Assembly: GCF_036226885.1 (NCBI RefSeq)
Contig: NZ_CP109027.1
Coordinates: 4,588,001 to 4,652,000, forward strand
DNA length: 64,000 nucleotides
Direction of reading: 5' to 3'
From: Streptomyces sp. NBC_00663
Lineage (GTDB): Bacteria; Actinomycetota; Actinomycetes; Streptomycetales; Streptomycetaceae
Shown: positions 49,530-58,852 of the stretch, piece after piece
How the letters are laid out: each line of letters opens with the position of its first letter
How positions within the stretch are numbered: position 1 is the first letter of the stretch
The notes under the pieces: model-generated
What the model saw: the letters and a program-made list of their open reading frames with translations, nothing else
The model's database searches: none
What the model was told of the DNA's origin: nothing
Translations under genes and position numbers: made by a program

Positions 49530-50087
49530 TCAGAGCTGGAACTCCGCCGGGTTCAGGTTCAGCGCCGTGCACGCCTCTCGCAGGACCATCTGCTCGGCCT
49601 GCGAGAAGTGGCCGTCGGCGCCCGCGATGACGATGCCTGTCTGGACGACCGCGCGCGCCTCGGCCGGCTTCTTGGCGGCCTTGGCGATGTCCTGGAGCGC
49701 CTCGGACCTGCCCTGCGCGAAGTTGCGGGTGAGCTGCTCCACATGCTTGTGGAAACGGGTGCGCAGCTGCTCCGGCGGGAAGTTCTGCAACACCTCGTTG
49801 CTCAGGATCATCGACTCCATCTGCTGCATCTCGGACGCGTCCACATGACCGTCCGCCGCCGCGACCAGCGCGCACATCGCCATGCTCGCGTCCCGGTAGG
49901 CGCCGCTCTTGAGCTCGGTCTTGATCGAGCCGAGCTGGTTCTTGAACAGACCGACCAGCTGGGCGCGCGAGCCGCCGCCGTGAGAGCCCCCACGCGAACC
50001 GCTGCCGTGGCCGCCGCCGTGTCCGCCGCCCTGCACCTGCTGCTGCAAGCCCTTGGCCTGGTCCTTGAGCCGGTCGAACAGTGCCAT
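49530..50087 (-). CDS. TerB-family tellurite resistance-like protein
   Basis: 185 residues from ATG 50087. A coiled start (MALFDRLKDQAKGLQQQ) and a Gly/His/Ser linker (about 20-40) precede the TerB domain with SAYRDASMAMCALVAAADGHVD-like and VQTGIVIAGADGHFS acidic repeats, which form the metal-binding helices of the family. TerB proteins accompany stress and tellurite resistance and may sense calcium. No other ter genes lie nearby. It runs convergent with the peptide gene. Confidence 0.87.
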   Translation of the reverse strand: MALFDRLKDQAKGLQQQVQGGGHGGGHGSGSRGGSHGGGSRAQLVGLFKNQLGSIKTELKSGAYRDASMAMCALVAAADGHVDASEMQQMESMILSNEVLQNFPPEQLRTRFHKHVEQLTRNFAQGRSEALQDIAKAAKKPAEARAVVQTGIVIAGADGHFSQAEQMVLREACTALNLNPAEFQL

Positions 50088-50186
50088 TGACGTCACCTCG
50101 GTACTCGTCTGAGTGATCTCATCCGCACAACGCCCCCGCTCCGGTAAAGGTTCCATCAAGCCGGTCAGCCGCGTGCGGCCGTCGGT

Positions 50187-50661
50187 GTGACCGGCAGCGC
50201 CAACGCGGCCGTCCTGACCCCGCTGGGGGCGAAGGCGGGCACCTTCCAGAAGAAGGTGCAAGAGCGGCTGGTGCGCCTACGTCTACACGCTCTACTTCGA
50301 GAAGGACCAGGCACAGAACGGCGTCGACGCCTTCGGGCACCGCAACGACTGGGAGTCCGTCGTGGTCTTCCAGAAGCAGGGCGAGGAGCGCCCCCGCTTC
50401 CTTTCCGGCACCCACGCCTTCCGCTTCGCCAAGTGGGGCGAGGTGCCGCGTGCCTGGGGCAACGGCACCTGGGACGAGCCCGCCCTGGTCGACATGAACA
50501 TGATGGACGACACCCCGCGCAACGCCCTGTGGAACACCAACGCCAAGGGCCACAACTACTGGGGCAAGGCCAACTTCCCGCTGACCGGCAACCTCCAGGA
50601 CAACATCAACAAGGCCCGCGAGGCCAACTCCCAGGCCAAGGGCGCCATCCCCGCGTTCTGA
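50187..50661 (+). pseudogene. NPP1 (necrosis-inducing, NLP) family remnant
   Basis: A recognisable NPP1 C-terminal part is read from WCAYVYTLYFEKDQ (50269) through the GHRNDWE heptapeptide (family GHRHDWE, one His replaced by Asn), then WESVVVFQ and GHNYWGKANFPL to the stop at 50661. The 5' portion from GTG 50187 (SANAAVLTPLGAKAG) is in another frame, and about half of the family's N-terminal domain is missing. An internal deletion with frameshift is the likely cause. NLPs are secreted plant-cytolytic proteins, so the ancestor may have interacted with plants. Confidence 0.72.
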
Positions 50662-50746
50662 CGCACGACCCCCTGGGACCGCGGCCGTCGACGCCCACTC
50701 CCCCCTCCGCGTCGGCGGCCGCTTCGTGCGCGCTAGGTTGCCCGCC

Positions 50747-51280
50747 ATGACCGACCTCGGCCCCGTCCCCTGGCCCCCCGTCCCGATACGGACCGAACGG
50801 CTCGTCCTGCGCGAGCCCGAGGCCCGAGACCGTCCGGTGTTCGTCGAGCTGCTCGCCTCGGCGGACGTGCACACCTACCTGGGCGGACCCCGGCCCCGTG
50901 CCGAGCTGGAGCGCGAGCTGCCCCCGACACCCGAGCGGTGGCCCGGGAGCTTCGTCGTCGAGGCCGACGGGGCGATGATCGGCCAGGTTCTTCTCAGGAG
51001 AGCGCCGGGGCACGGTCGCCCAGCCGCCGCCGGGAAGGTCGACCTCGGTTACCTGCTCCTGCCGCGCGCGTGGGGGCACGGATATGCCGGCGAGGCGTGT
51101 GCGGCGGCGCTGGGCTGGCTCGACGGCGCGCTTCCCGGGGAATCCGTGGTGCTCCACACCCAGACCGCCAACGCCCGCTCGATGCGGCTGGCGGCCAAGC
51201 TGGGGTTCACGGAGGTGGAGCGGTTCGAGGCGTGGGACGCCGAGCAGTGGCTCGGCATGCGCTCCCCTGACGGGCCGTAG
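50747..51280 (+). CDS. GNAT-family acetyltransferase (RimJ/RimL-like)
   Basis: 177 residues from ATG 50747. N-terminal IRTERLVLREPEARD is the usual opening of RimJ/RimL-like GNATs. Acetyl-CoA motif RAWGHGYAGEACAAAL and QTANARSMRLAAKLGF complete the fold. It transfers an acetyl group to an amine of unknown identity. TAGGTT at 50734-50739, 8 bp before the start, suggests a leaderless message. Confidence 0.88.
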   Translation: MTDLGPVPWPPVPIRTERLVLREPEARDRPVFVELLASADVHTYLGGPRPRAELERELPPTPERWPGSFVVEADGAMIGQVLLRRAPGHGRPAAAGKVDLGYLLLPRAWGHGYAGEACAAALGWLDGALPGESVVLHTQTANARSMRLAAKLGFTEVERFEAWDAEQWLGMRSPDGP

Positions 51281-51307
51281 CGCCTCCCTCGGCATACGCT
51301 GCCCCGC

Positions 51308-52543
51308 ATGACCTCCGCCGCCGCCCGCACCGTGCTGGATCTGACCGCCGATCTCGGCCTCCCCGGCCTGGAGGACCTCTACCGGGATCTGCACCGCCAC
51401 CCCGAGCTGTCCCGGCAGGAGCACCGCACGGCCGGTCTGCTCGCCGAGCGGCTGAAGTCGGCCGGGTACGACACCGTCGAGGGCATCGGCGGCACCGGTG
51501 TCGCGGGCGTCCTGCGCAACGGGGACGGGCCCGTCGTCCTCCTGCGCGCCGACATGGACGCGCTGCCGGTGCGGGAGGAGACCGGGCTGCCGTACGCCTC
51601 GGAGACGGACGGCGTGATGCACGCGTGCGGGCACGATCTGCACGTGACCTGGCTGGCGGGCGCGGCCCGGGCGCTGGCCGCCGGGCGGGACGCCTGGAAC
51701 GGGACCCTGATCGTCGTCGGGCAGCCCGCCGAGGAGACCGGCGGCGGGGCGGCGGCGATGGTCGCGGACGGGCTGTACGCGCGCGTGCCCCGCCCCGATG
51801 TGCTGCTCGGCCAGCACGCCGCCCCGGGCCCGGTGGGGCTCTACCCGCACGTTCCCGGGCTGATCCTGTCCGCCACGACCGACGTCGAGATCGTCGTGCA
51901 CGGGCGGGGCGGGCACGGTTCGCGGCCGGAGACGACTGTCGACCCCGTGGTGACTGCCGCGTATCTCGTCACCCGGCTCCAGAGCGTCGTCAGCCGGGAG
52001 ATCGCGCCGCGCGAGTCGGCCGTGCTGACCGTCGGCCGGATCGAGGCGGGCAGCGCGCCGAACATCATCCCGTCCACCGCCCGGATCTCCCTCAATCTGC
52101 GCACCCAGTCCGAGGCCGTCCGGGACCGGATGCTCGCCGCGATCCGCCGTATCGCCGAGGGCGAGTGCCATGCCGCGGGCTGCCCGCGCGAGCCGGAGGT
52201 GACGCTCGGCGGCTCCTTCCCGGCGACCGTCAACGACGCCGAGGCCGACCGGCGGGTGGCCGCCGTGCACCGCGAGGTCTTCGGCGACGGCACGGTCTTC
52301 GACCCGGGCCCGGCGATGGGCAGCGAGGACTTCTCCCTGCTGGCCGCGGACGGGCAGCCGTACGCCTACTGGTTCGTGACCACGACCCCCGCCGCGACCT
52401 GGGACGCGGCGCCCGGCGGCGACGACCTGTTCGCGAAGCTGGACGCGATCCCCAGCAACCACAGCCCGCACTTCGCGCCGGATCTGTCGGTGATCGGGCC
52501 GGGCGTGCGGGCCCTCCTCGCGGGCGCCCTGGCTTACATGTGA
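51308..52543 (+). CDS. M20D-family amidohydrolase
   Basis: 411 residues. Metal-site motifs are HRHPELS near the N-terminus, MHACGHDLH (catalytic-site metal ligands) and VGQPAEETGGGAAAM (Glu-Glu). The dimerisation domain is in the middle with GRGGHGSRPETTVDP, and the end has MGSEDFS. This is the hippurate hydrolase/N-acetyl-L-amino acid deacylase (M20D) family, cytoplasmic, cleaving N-acyl amino acids. It starts 27 bp after the GNAT gene, so the two could be one transcription unit, acetylating and deacylating different substrates. Confidence 0.92.
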   Translation: MTSAAARTVLDLTADLGLPGLEDLYRDLHRHPELSRQEHRTAGLLAERLKSAGYDTVEGIGGTGVAGVLRNGDGPVVLLRADMDALPVREETGLPYASETDGVMHACGHDLHVTWLAGAARALAAGRDAWNGTLIVVGQPAEETGGGAAAMVADGLYARVPRPDVLLGQHAAPGPVGLYPHVPGLILSATTDVEIVVHGRGGHGSRPETTVDPVVTAAYLVTRLQSVVSREIAPRESAVLTVGRIEAGSAPNIIPSTARISLNLRTQSEAVRDRMLAAIRRIAEGECHAAGCPREPEVTLGGSFPATVNDAEADRRVAAVHREVFGDGTVFDPGPAMGSEDFSLLAADGQPYAYWFVTTTPAATWDAAPGGDDLFAKLDAIPSNHSPHFAPDLSVIGPGVRALLAGALAYM

Positions 52544-52669
52544 CCCCTGTGGCGTCGTTGTCCGTGGCATGACTTACTCTTCGCTCACTCGCCACACGCG
52601 ACGCACAGGTCCCGCACGTGACCGGCCGCGTGCGGCACCCACATTCGTTCCGGGGGGTTCGAAACCCAA

Positions 52670-54619
52670 GTGCGTATGCGCTCCCTCGCGGCCGCCACCA
52701 CGCTGGCGGTCCTCTTCAGCTCGGCGGCCCTGACCGCCACTCCGGCGTTCGCCGACTCCGTCAAGCCCGTCTCGGCGATCGAGGACGCGACTGACACGGT
52801 CGTGGACGGCACCCACCAGCGGGTGTTCATCAGCGACCGGTCCACCGACCAGATCGCCGTCACCGACAACGCGGGCACCGTCATCACCACGCTCACCGGC
52901 CTGCCCCAGGTCCGTGACCTCACGCTCAGCCCGGACGACAGCACGCTGTACGCGGCGGTCTACGGCGCCGACAAGATCGTCGCGTTCGACACGGCGACGC
53001 TCACGCAGACCGCCGAGTACCCGACCGGCACCGGGACCATCCCGTCGCACGTCGCCTACGCCGACGGCAAGCTGTGGTTCGGCTACGGCGACCAGTGGGA
53101 CTCCGGGCTCGGCGTGGTCGACCTGACCGCCGAGACGCCGACGGTCACCCTCGACCTCGCCGCGGGCCACGACTACGCCAGCCCGCCGGTGCTGCTCGCC
53201 GACCCGGACAACCCGGGCACCCTCGTCGCCCTCGACGCGGGCATCAGCTCCGGGCCGGTCATCGTCTACGACATCGCCTCCGGCACACCGGTGATCCGCG
53301 TCCAGGACGACAAGGGCGGCTTCCCGCACGACGCGGCCCTCACGCCGGACGGCCAGAACCTGATCACGGCCGGCAGCGGCCTCGTCGAGTACCGCCTCTC
53401 CGACCTGGCCACGGTGCGCACGTTCCCGATCGCGTCCCAGCCGGAGTCGGTCAGCGTGGCGCCGGACGGCACGGTCGCCGCCACCGTCCTCGACACGGAC
53501 GACGTCGGTGACACCTACGTCTTCTCCACGGACGAGACCAAGCCGGCCAACGTGCGCAACCTGACCAGCGAATGGATGCCGCGCGGCCACCTCACCAACT
53601 GGACGGCCGACGGCAGCAAGCTGTTCGCCGTCACCGACACCTACTACACACCCCAGTTCCGGGTGATCGACGAGCCCCGCAAGTACGCGGCGACGCTCAC
53701 CGTGAACGCCCCCGCCTCCGCGCCCCGGGCCAAGACCCTCACGGTGACCGGCACGCTCACCGCCAACCTGGCCCTGCCCGCCGGCACGCCCGTCACGGTC
53801 ACCCGCACCGACCTGGAGTCGCCGAACGGCAAGTCGCTGGGCACCAAGTCCCTCGGCACGGGCGGCAAGTTCAGCTTCACGGACGTCCCGCCGGCCGGCG
53901 CCAAGGTGAAGTACACGGTGACGTACGCGGGCGACGCCACGCACACCGCGGCCACCGCCTCCGACACCGTGGACGTCTCGCGCGCCACGCCGACCCTGAC
54001 GCTGAACAACGACGGCAAGGTCTACTCGTACGGCCAGGACGTGAAGTTCACCGCGCACCTCGGTACGACGTACAAGAACCGCACGGTGGAGATCTGGGCC
54101 AACCCCTACGGCGCGGACAAGCCCAACACGCTGGTGAAGACCGGCACCGTCAACTCCGACGGCAATCTGTCCGTGGTCGTGGACCTCAAGCGCAAGACCG
54201 AGCTGACCGCGAAGTTCGCGGGCGACGCCCGCTACGCGCCGAAGTCGACGCAGAGCACGGTCGGCGCCAAGGTGTCGATCTCCACGTCCGTCAGCGGCGC
54301 CTACAAGTCCAAGTACACGTGGAACCACACGTATTTGTTCTTCCGCCAGTCCAAGGACCCGGTCGTCACCGCGACGCTGCCGCCGTACGGGGGCCGCAAG
54401 CAGCTGCTCCAGGTCCAGTACTGGTCGGGCACCAGCTGGGTCACCACGTACCGCGAGTACTTCAAGCTGGACTCGGCCGGCAAGTCCGCCGTGCAGCTCA
54501 CCGGCACCCCGCCGAAGGGCGTCCGCTTCCGGGTCCGCAACTCCTACGTCAGCGGCTCGGGCGACAGCGTGAACACCACGACGTACGGCTCCTGGAAGTA
54601 CTTCACCTTCACGAGCTGA
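52670..54619 (+). CDS. Secreted beta-propeller and Ig-like repeat protein
   Basis: 649 residues from GTG 52670, with ATG two codons later as an alternative. The signal peptide ends near PAFA-DSV. Blades of a YVTN/WD-like propeller (for example DLTLSPDDSTLYAAVYGADKI) fill residues 35-340. Then come Ig-like repeats (AATLTVNAPASAPRAKTLTV, TPTLTLNNDGKVYSYGQDVK) and a C-terminal strand-rich domain with aromatic repeats. The layout suggests an extracellular adhesin or binding protein. No sortase motif is present. Confidence 0.8.
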   Translation: MRMRSLAAATTLAVLFSSAALTATPAFADSVKPVSAIEDATDTVVDGTHQRVFISDRSTDQIAVTDNAGTVITTLTGLPQVRDLTLSPDDSTLYAAVYGADKIVAFDTATLTQTAEYPTGTGTIPSHVAYADGKLWFGYGDQWDSGLGVVDLTAETPTVTLDLAAGHDYASPPVLLADPDNPGTLVALDAGISSGPVIVYDIASGTPVIRVQDDKGGFPHDAALTPDGQNLITAGSGLVEYRLSDLATVRTFPIASQPESVSVAPDGTVAATVLDTDDVGDTYVFSTDETKPANVRNLTSEWMPRGHLTNWTADGSKLFAVTDTYYTPQFRVIDEPRKYAATLTVNAPASAPRAKTLTVTGTLTANLALPAGTPVTVTRTDLESPNGKSLGTKSLGTGGKFSFTDVPPAGAKVKYTVTYAGDATHTAATASDTVDVSRATPTLTLNNDGKVYSYGQDVKFTAHLGTTYKNRTVEIWANPYGADKPNTLVKTGTVNSDGNLSVVVDLKRKTELTAKFAGDARYAPKSTQSTVGAKVSISTSVSGAYKSKYTWNHTYLFFRQSKDPVVTATLPPYGGRKQLLQVQYWSGTSWVTTYREYFKLDSAGKSAVQLTGTPPKGVRFRVRNSYVSGSGDSVNTTTYGSWKYFTFTS

Positions 54620-55667
54620 GCGTCTGAAGCTGACTGAGGTGCTTGTGCACATGGTCCAGGGCGCCCTCCCGGCGCCCTGGCACCCGGGCCCTCAACTCCG
54701 CCAGCGCGGGCCCCAGTTCACGGGCCCGCGCCGGGTCGTCGATACGGCCCCACTGGTGGTGGGCGCGGTCGGCGGCGGACTCCACGGCGGGCGCGTCCGG
54801 TGGCTGCCCGGCCCCGAGCCGGGTGGTCGCCACCGCCAGCCACGCCCGGCAGCTGCGCGCCGGGTCCCCGGCGAACATCGCGAGATCGGCCCGCACCTCA
54901 CTCCAGTGCAGGGCTTCTTCGGAGGCGGGTCCGTGGGCCCGTACGGCGTTCAGCTCGTGGTGCGCGGCGAGCGCGTCGGCATCACCGTGGCGCCGGGCGG
55001 CGACGGCGGCCGAGATCAGGACGTGCGGATCGCCGGCGACGGGGCCCTGTGCGCTCAGGACGTGGCCGACGCTCTCCTGCGGGAGGCGGCTGAGCGCCTG
55101 CTGGTGCAACTGGTCGAGCGGCGGCCGGTGTCCGCTCCTCAGGATCGTCGCGACCGCCTTCATGTACGCGGGCGTGCCCAGGCTGCGCCGGGACGGCGGC
55201 GGTGCGATCCGCCCGTACACCGCGTTGTTGCGGCCGGTCTCCAGCGGGTTCGCCCGCAGCCACTCCCATGTCTCCGCGTCGGCGTGCAGATCGAGGACGA
55301 AGGCGGTCGCGCCGGCCGGGCGCAGCCGCAGTTCGTCCTTGAACCAGTGCCAGGGAAAGCCCGTGTAGCGGACCGTGGCCGGGGTGGTGCGGGCCAGCGC
55401 GAGATGGGGAAGGCGCTGGCGGCGGTCCAGTTGGAGCTGGCCGGTGACGAAGACGGTGAGCGGTCCCGGGGCCGCCGCGGCGGCGCGCAGCCGGGTCAGC
55501 ACGGCCTGCGGCTCCAACGGGTCCGCCAGCTCCACCACGTTGGCGGTGTCCGCGCCGGACAGCACGGCGGGCGGCACGGCCGCGAGGACGGGCAGGACGG
55601 ACGCGGCGTCCACCAGACACCCCTTGCCCGCCGGTGCGACGGCCAGCAGCAGCACGGTTCCGGGCAT
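54609..55667 (-). CDS. Unknown protein, conserved Streptomyces type
   Basis: 352 residues with GGGAGGGA before ATG 55667. The N-terminal half is alpha/beta with hydrophobic strands (GTVLLLAVAPAGKG, PLTVFVTGQLQL, TAFVLDLHAD), perhaps a caspase-like or Rossmann-like fold. The C-terminal half is Ala-rich and helical, TPR-like (EEALHWSEVRADLAMFAGDPARSC). I do not recognise a named family. Its last 11 bp overlap the end of the convergent propeller gene. Confidence 0.68.
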   Translation of the reverse strand: MPGTVLLLAVAPAGKGCLVDAASVLPVLAAVPPAVLSGADTANVVELADPLEPQAVLTRLRAAAAAPGPLTVFVTGQLQLDRRQRLPHLALARTTPATVRYTGFPWHWFKDELRLRPAGATAFVLDLHADAETWEWLRANPLETGRNNAVYGRIAPPPSRRSLGTPAYMKAVATILRSGHRPPLDQLHQQALSRLPQESVGHVLSAQGPVAGDPHVLISAAVAARRHGDADALAAHHELNAVRAHGPASEEALHWSEVRADLAMFAGDPARSCRAWLAVATTRLGAGQPPDAPAVESAADRAHHQWGRIDDPARARELGPALAELRARVPGRREGALDHVHKHLSQLQTLSS

Positions 55668-55736
55668 CGGTCCCTCCCCATCCCCCGTCGATCACGTACG
55701 GCAGCACCGTAACCGCTGCGGCTGCAAAGGTGGGCC

Positions 55737-56975
55737 TCAGGACTGCAAACGTCCCTTTCGGACGGTTCCGGTCCCACTGGTTCCGGGCAGCGATCTGCGG
55801 ACCGCGAACACCGTGGTGTCGTCGGCGAGACGGCCACCGCTGTGCCGCAGCGTGCCGTCACGGACACGGGCGACCAGACGGTGGGGTTCGGCGGCCCGCG
55901 GATCGGCGGCGACGGCGGCAGCGACCTCGGCGGCGAGCGGGTAGAAGCGGCCCTCGGCGTCCCGGGCCTCGGTGACACCGTCGGTGGTGATCAGGAGGGT
56001 CTCGGCGGGGCCGAGGGGGACGCGCTGCACGGGCGGCGGCCCGTCGTCGGAGAGTTCACCGAGGCCGAGCGGGAGTCCGTGCCCGGCCGGCAGGTGCCGT
56101 ACGCCGTCGGGGCCGACGACCAGCGGGGGCTCGTGGCCGAAGACGACTACGTCCACCACGTCCCGCTCGTCGTCGGGAAAGCCGATCAGGACGGCGGTGG
56201 CGAAGCGGTCGCCGTCGTCGCGGCCGAGGGCGGTGAGATGCCGGCCGTGGCGCAGGATGCGGATCTCCAGGCGCTCGGCCACCGTGCCGAGTTCCTCGTG
56301 GTACGCCGCCTCGCGGAAGGTGCCGAGCAGGGCCGCCGCCGCCTCCACCGCGCCGAGCCCCTTGCCCTGGACGTCGCCGACGAGGACACGGGTGCCGTGC
56401 GGGCCCTGCTGGACGTCGTAGAAGTCGCCGCCGACCCGGGCCTCGACGTCGGCGGCGAGATAGACGGCCGCGTGGTCGAGGCCGCCCCAGTCCGGTGGCA
56501 GGGGGCGCAGCACGGTGCGGCGGGTGGTGTCGGCGACGTCCCGCATGTGCAGCAGATGCCGCTCGCCGCGGACCCGGACCGCGCAGGCCAGAACGGCGAG
56601 GACGCCGCCGACGGCGACCAGGATGAAGTCGGGCAGGGAACTCTCGTACCGGCTGGGATAGGACGTGTCGGCGACGAAGTACGTCACGAGTGCCAGCACG
56701 GCGAAGACCGCGGTGCCCCACACCCCGCAGATCGCGGCGGCGATACCGGGCACCAGCACCACCCAGGAGATCATCCGGAACTCGCCGGCCGTGTTGAAGT
56801 CGATCGCCGCGATCGCGACGAGCATCAGCAGCGGCGGCACCCAGGCGACACTGCGCCCGCGGACGCGCAGCAGCTGGTGGCGGCGCGGGACGTCGTACTC
56901 CCGGGCGGGTCTGGGCACCCTGACGACCGGACCGCGCCGCCGCCCCCCGCCCATCGGCCTCAGCCCGTGCTTCAT
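55737..56975 (-). CDS. SpoIIE-type protein phosphatase with membrane domain
   Basis: 412 residues from ATG 56975. Three or four membrane helices occupy about 55-140 (VPPLLMLVAIAAIDF, ISWVVLVPGIAAAICG, VFAVLALVTYFVADT). The C-terminal PP2C/SpoIIE domain has VEARVGGDFYDVQ, VLVGDVQGKGLGAVEAAA, LLITTDGVTEARD and GGRLADDTTVFAVR, with the metal-binding Asp residues intact. It would dephosphorylate an anti-anti-sigma-factor protein in a partner-switching circuit; no partner is adjacent. The GTG/ATG further upstream is not supported. Confidence 0.92.
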   Translation of the reverse strand: MKHGLRPMGGGRRRGPVVRVPRPAREYDVPRRHQLLRVRGRSVAWVPPLLMLVAIAAIDFNTAGEFRMISWVVLVPGIAAAICGVWGTAVFAVLALVTYFVADTSYPSRYESSLPDFILVAVGGVLAVLACAVRVRGERHLLHMRDVADTTRRTVLRPLPPDWGGLDHAAVYLAADVEARVGGDFYDVQQGPHGTRVLVGDVQGKGLGAVEAAAALLGTFREAAYHEELGTVAERLEIRILRHGRHLTALGRDDGDRFATAVLIGFPDDERDVVDVVVFGHEPPLVVGPDGVRHLPAGHGLPLGLGELSDDGPPPVQRVPLGPAETLLITTDGVTEARDAEGRFYPLAAEVAAAVAADPRAAEPHRLVARVRDGTLRHSGGRLADDTTVFAVRRSLPGTSGTGTVRKGRLQS

Positions 56976-57081
56976 GCACTTCAGCGAAACATGGGGGGTG
57001 CGGGCCCGCATTCCGACTTGCCAGGCCCCTCTCCCAGGTGTGCTCTGGTAGGCGGGGGCGAGGAGAGAGAGGAGTCCTCTC

Positions 57082-57525
57082 ATGGCTCATGCGGCACCCG
57101 CGTCCGGCGGCCCGGCCCGAATGGCCGGCGGTTCGCCCGATGTCTTCAGCCCACAGGTCCACCTGGCGGCGCGGTACGGGATTCCCGTCGTCCTGGGGCT
57201 CGTCTACGGCTACTGGGCCGCCGCCAACCGGCGCGGCGGCGGCGAGATCACCGGCTGGAACATCCTGTTCGGCTTTGTGACGGCGCTGGCGTTCATCGTG
57301 CTGTGCGTGGCGGTGGCGACGTTCGCCCCGCTGCTCAAGCGCGAGCTGCACTCGCTGGTGAAGTCCGCGTTCGCGGGCGCGGCGATCGGCTTCCTCTACA
57401 GCCAGACCGGCGAGAGCGTCCTTCGGTCCACGGCCCTCGGGGTCGCGGTCGCGGCGGGCGTCTTCGCGGTGTTCTTCTACCGCTACTACACGCACGAGGA
57501 CGGCGAGGGGAACCGCATCCGCTGA
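57082..57525 (+). CDS. Small integral membrane protein, unknown function
   Basis: 147 residues, RBS GAGAGGAG before ATG 57082. About four hydrophobic segments (YGIPVVLGLVYGYWAA, ILFGFVTALAFIVLCVAVAT, SAFAGAAIGFLYSQTGES, STALGVAVAAGVFAVFFYRYY) and a charged C-terminus. This type is widespread in Streptomyces and I cannot name a function. It is divergent from the phosphatase gene and followed by a strong terminator. Confidence 0.8.
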   Translation: MAHAAPASGGPARMAGGSPDVFSPQVHLAARYGIPVVLGLVYGYWAAANRRGGGEITGWNILFGFVTALAFIVLCVAVATFAPLLKRELHSLVKSAFAGAAIGFLYSQTGESVLRSTALGVAVAAGVFAVFFYRYYTHEDGEGNRIR

Positions 57526-57554
57526 CGTCGTCGCGGACCGTCGAGGCACGACGG

Positions 57555-57589
57555 CAGAAGGGCCCGGCAGGCACTGCCGGGCCCTTCTG
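57555..57589. terminator. Bidirectional hairpin terminator
   Basis: A perfect 16-bp stem (57555-57570 with 57574-57589) with a 3-base loop, between the genes ending at 57525 (+) and 57605 (-). The plus strand continues with CTCCCTCTCTCT. Confidence 0.9.
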
Positions 57590-57604
57590 TCTCCCTCTCT
57601 CTCA

Positions 57605-58150
57605 TCACCCGCCCGGATAACCGCCCGGGGCGACGGCCAAGGATCCGGTCACGCTCCAGCTGAATGAGCCGGAGAAGGTCCAGGAGCCGGAAGCCGTCAT
57701 GTTCCAGGAGTCGTTCTCGTACGGGTCGTCCCAGTTGCTCCAGGAGCCGTCCTTCCACTGGGGACACGGATCGGCGCAGCTCGGCACCCCGCGTCCGCCG
57801 GTGTCGACGAACGCGGCGCTCGCCCATCCCTGGGCGCCGACGAGCCAGTACCAGTAAGGGTTGCCGTTCACCCGCTGCCCCTGGACCTTGCAGTCCACAC
57901 GGTCCTGGCTCCAGGGTGAGAGCTGGGCGACGACGGGCGAATGTGTGGTGGGCGCGGCTCTCACGTTGAGGTCGACGCCGGAGACGATGGTGCCCCAGAT
58001 CGGACCGCCGGATCCGCCGCCTCCGCCATGTCCGTCGGCGTAGGTCGGCGGGGTGGCGGCTGCGGCCGTGGTGCCCGCTGCCGCGGCGACGAGAGTGCCG
58101 CCGGTGAGCAGGGCCGCGGCCAGGGTCCGCAGGGCCGGAGTGGTGCGCAT
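57605..58150 (-). CDS. Secreted SH3-like protein
   Basis: 181 residues from ATG 58150. The signal peptide ends near TTAAA-ATP. A Gly-rich linker is followed by a bacterial SH3-type domain (SGVDLNVRAAPTTHSPVVAQL, NPYWYWLVGAQGWASAAF) and a Trp/Ser-rich C-terminal tail (about 125-181) with repeated SW and DPYEND segments, which resembles aggregation- or surface-binding tails. SH3b domains bind peptidoglycan or peptides. Its role is unknown. Confidence 0.82.
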   Translation of the reverse strand: MRTTPALRTLAAALLTGGTLVAAAAGTTAAAATPPTYADGHGGGGGSGGPIWGTIVSGVDLNVRAAPTTHSPVVAQLSPWSQDRVDCKVQGQRVNGNPYWYWLVGAQGWASAAFVDTGGRGVPSCADPCPQWKDGSWSNWDDPYENDSWNMTASGSWTFSGSFSWSVTGSLAVAPGGYPGG

Positions 58151-58273
58151 GGATCGGCCTCCTTCTCCCCAGAACCAGGAAACACCCGTTCGGGTGAACC
58201 CTCCACCGGAGAGCGGGAGGGCTTGGGAGAACTGGCTTCCGGCCCCGGGGAGTGCGCGGTACACCCGAATGCA

Positions 58274-58852
58274 GTGCCCCCGCTCGCGCCCGCGCCCGCC
58301 GGGCCCTTGCCTGGAAGGGTGCGTCCACGCCTTCGCAACGCCCTCTCGGCCGTGCTCATCGCCCTGGCCTGTCTGCTCGTGCCGTTCAGTGTGGTGTCGG
58401 CCTGGGCCGCGTACTGGGTGACCGTCGAGCTGGCCCAGGTCAGGCGTCAACTCACCGACGCCTATGTGCCGTTCGACCTCGCCGGTTTCTGGCTGCCCGT
58501 CAGCGCCCTGGTCCTCGCCGCCGTCGGCATCGCGGTCGCCGCCTGCCGTCGCCGCGCGGTGACGGCGACCTCGCTGGGCACGGCGCTCGGCGGCGCGCTG
58601 CTCGGCCTCGCGGTCGCCCTCGGCCGCCGGATGACCCTCGCCGACCTGCCCGACGCGGACCATCGCAGCGCCGCCGGTGTCATCTACGACGCCCTCACCG
58701 CCACCCTGCGCACGGTCTCCTGGCTGTTGGTCGCCCTCGGCCTCACGGCGGCCTGCGCGACCTGGCTCACCGCCCGCTACGCGCGACGCCGGCAAGTGTC
58801 CTCAGCGCCCGTCGCAGATCCGGTACCGCAGCCGACGCAAGCCCGAGCCTGA
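58274..58852 (+). CDS. Membrane protein, unknown function
   Basis: 192 residues, start uncertain; GTG 58274 is chosen, with GTG 58319 as an alternative. About four hydrophobic segments (NALSAVLIALACLLVPFSVV, FWLPVSALVLAAVGIAVAAC, SLGTALGGALLGLAVALG and TVSWLLVALGLTAACATWL). No motif identifies a function. Its last 86 bp overlap the convergent MocR gene. Confidence 0.68.
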   Translation: MPPLAPAPAGPLPGRVRPRLRNALSAVLIALACLLVPFSVVSAWAAYWVTVELAQVRRQLTDAYVPFDLAGFWLPVSALVLAAVGIAVAACRRRAVTATSLGTALGGALLGLAVALGRRMTLADLPDADHRSAAGVIYDALTATLRTVSWLLVALGLTAACATWLTARYARRRQVSSAPVADPVPQPTQARA

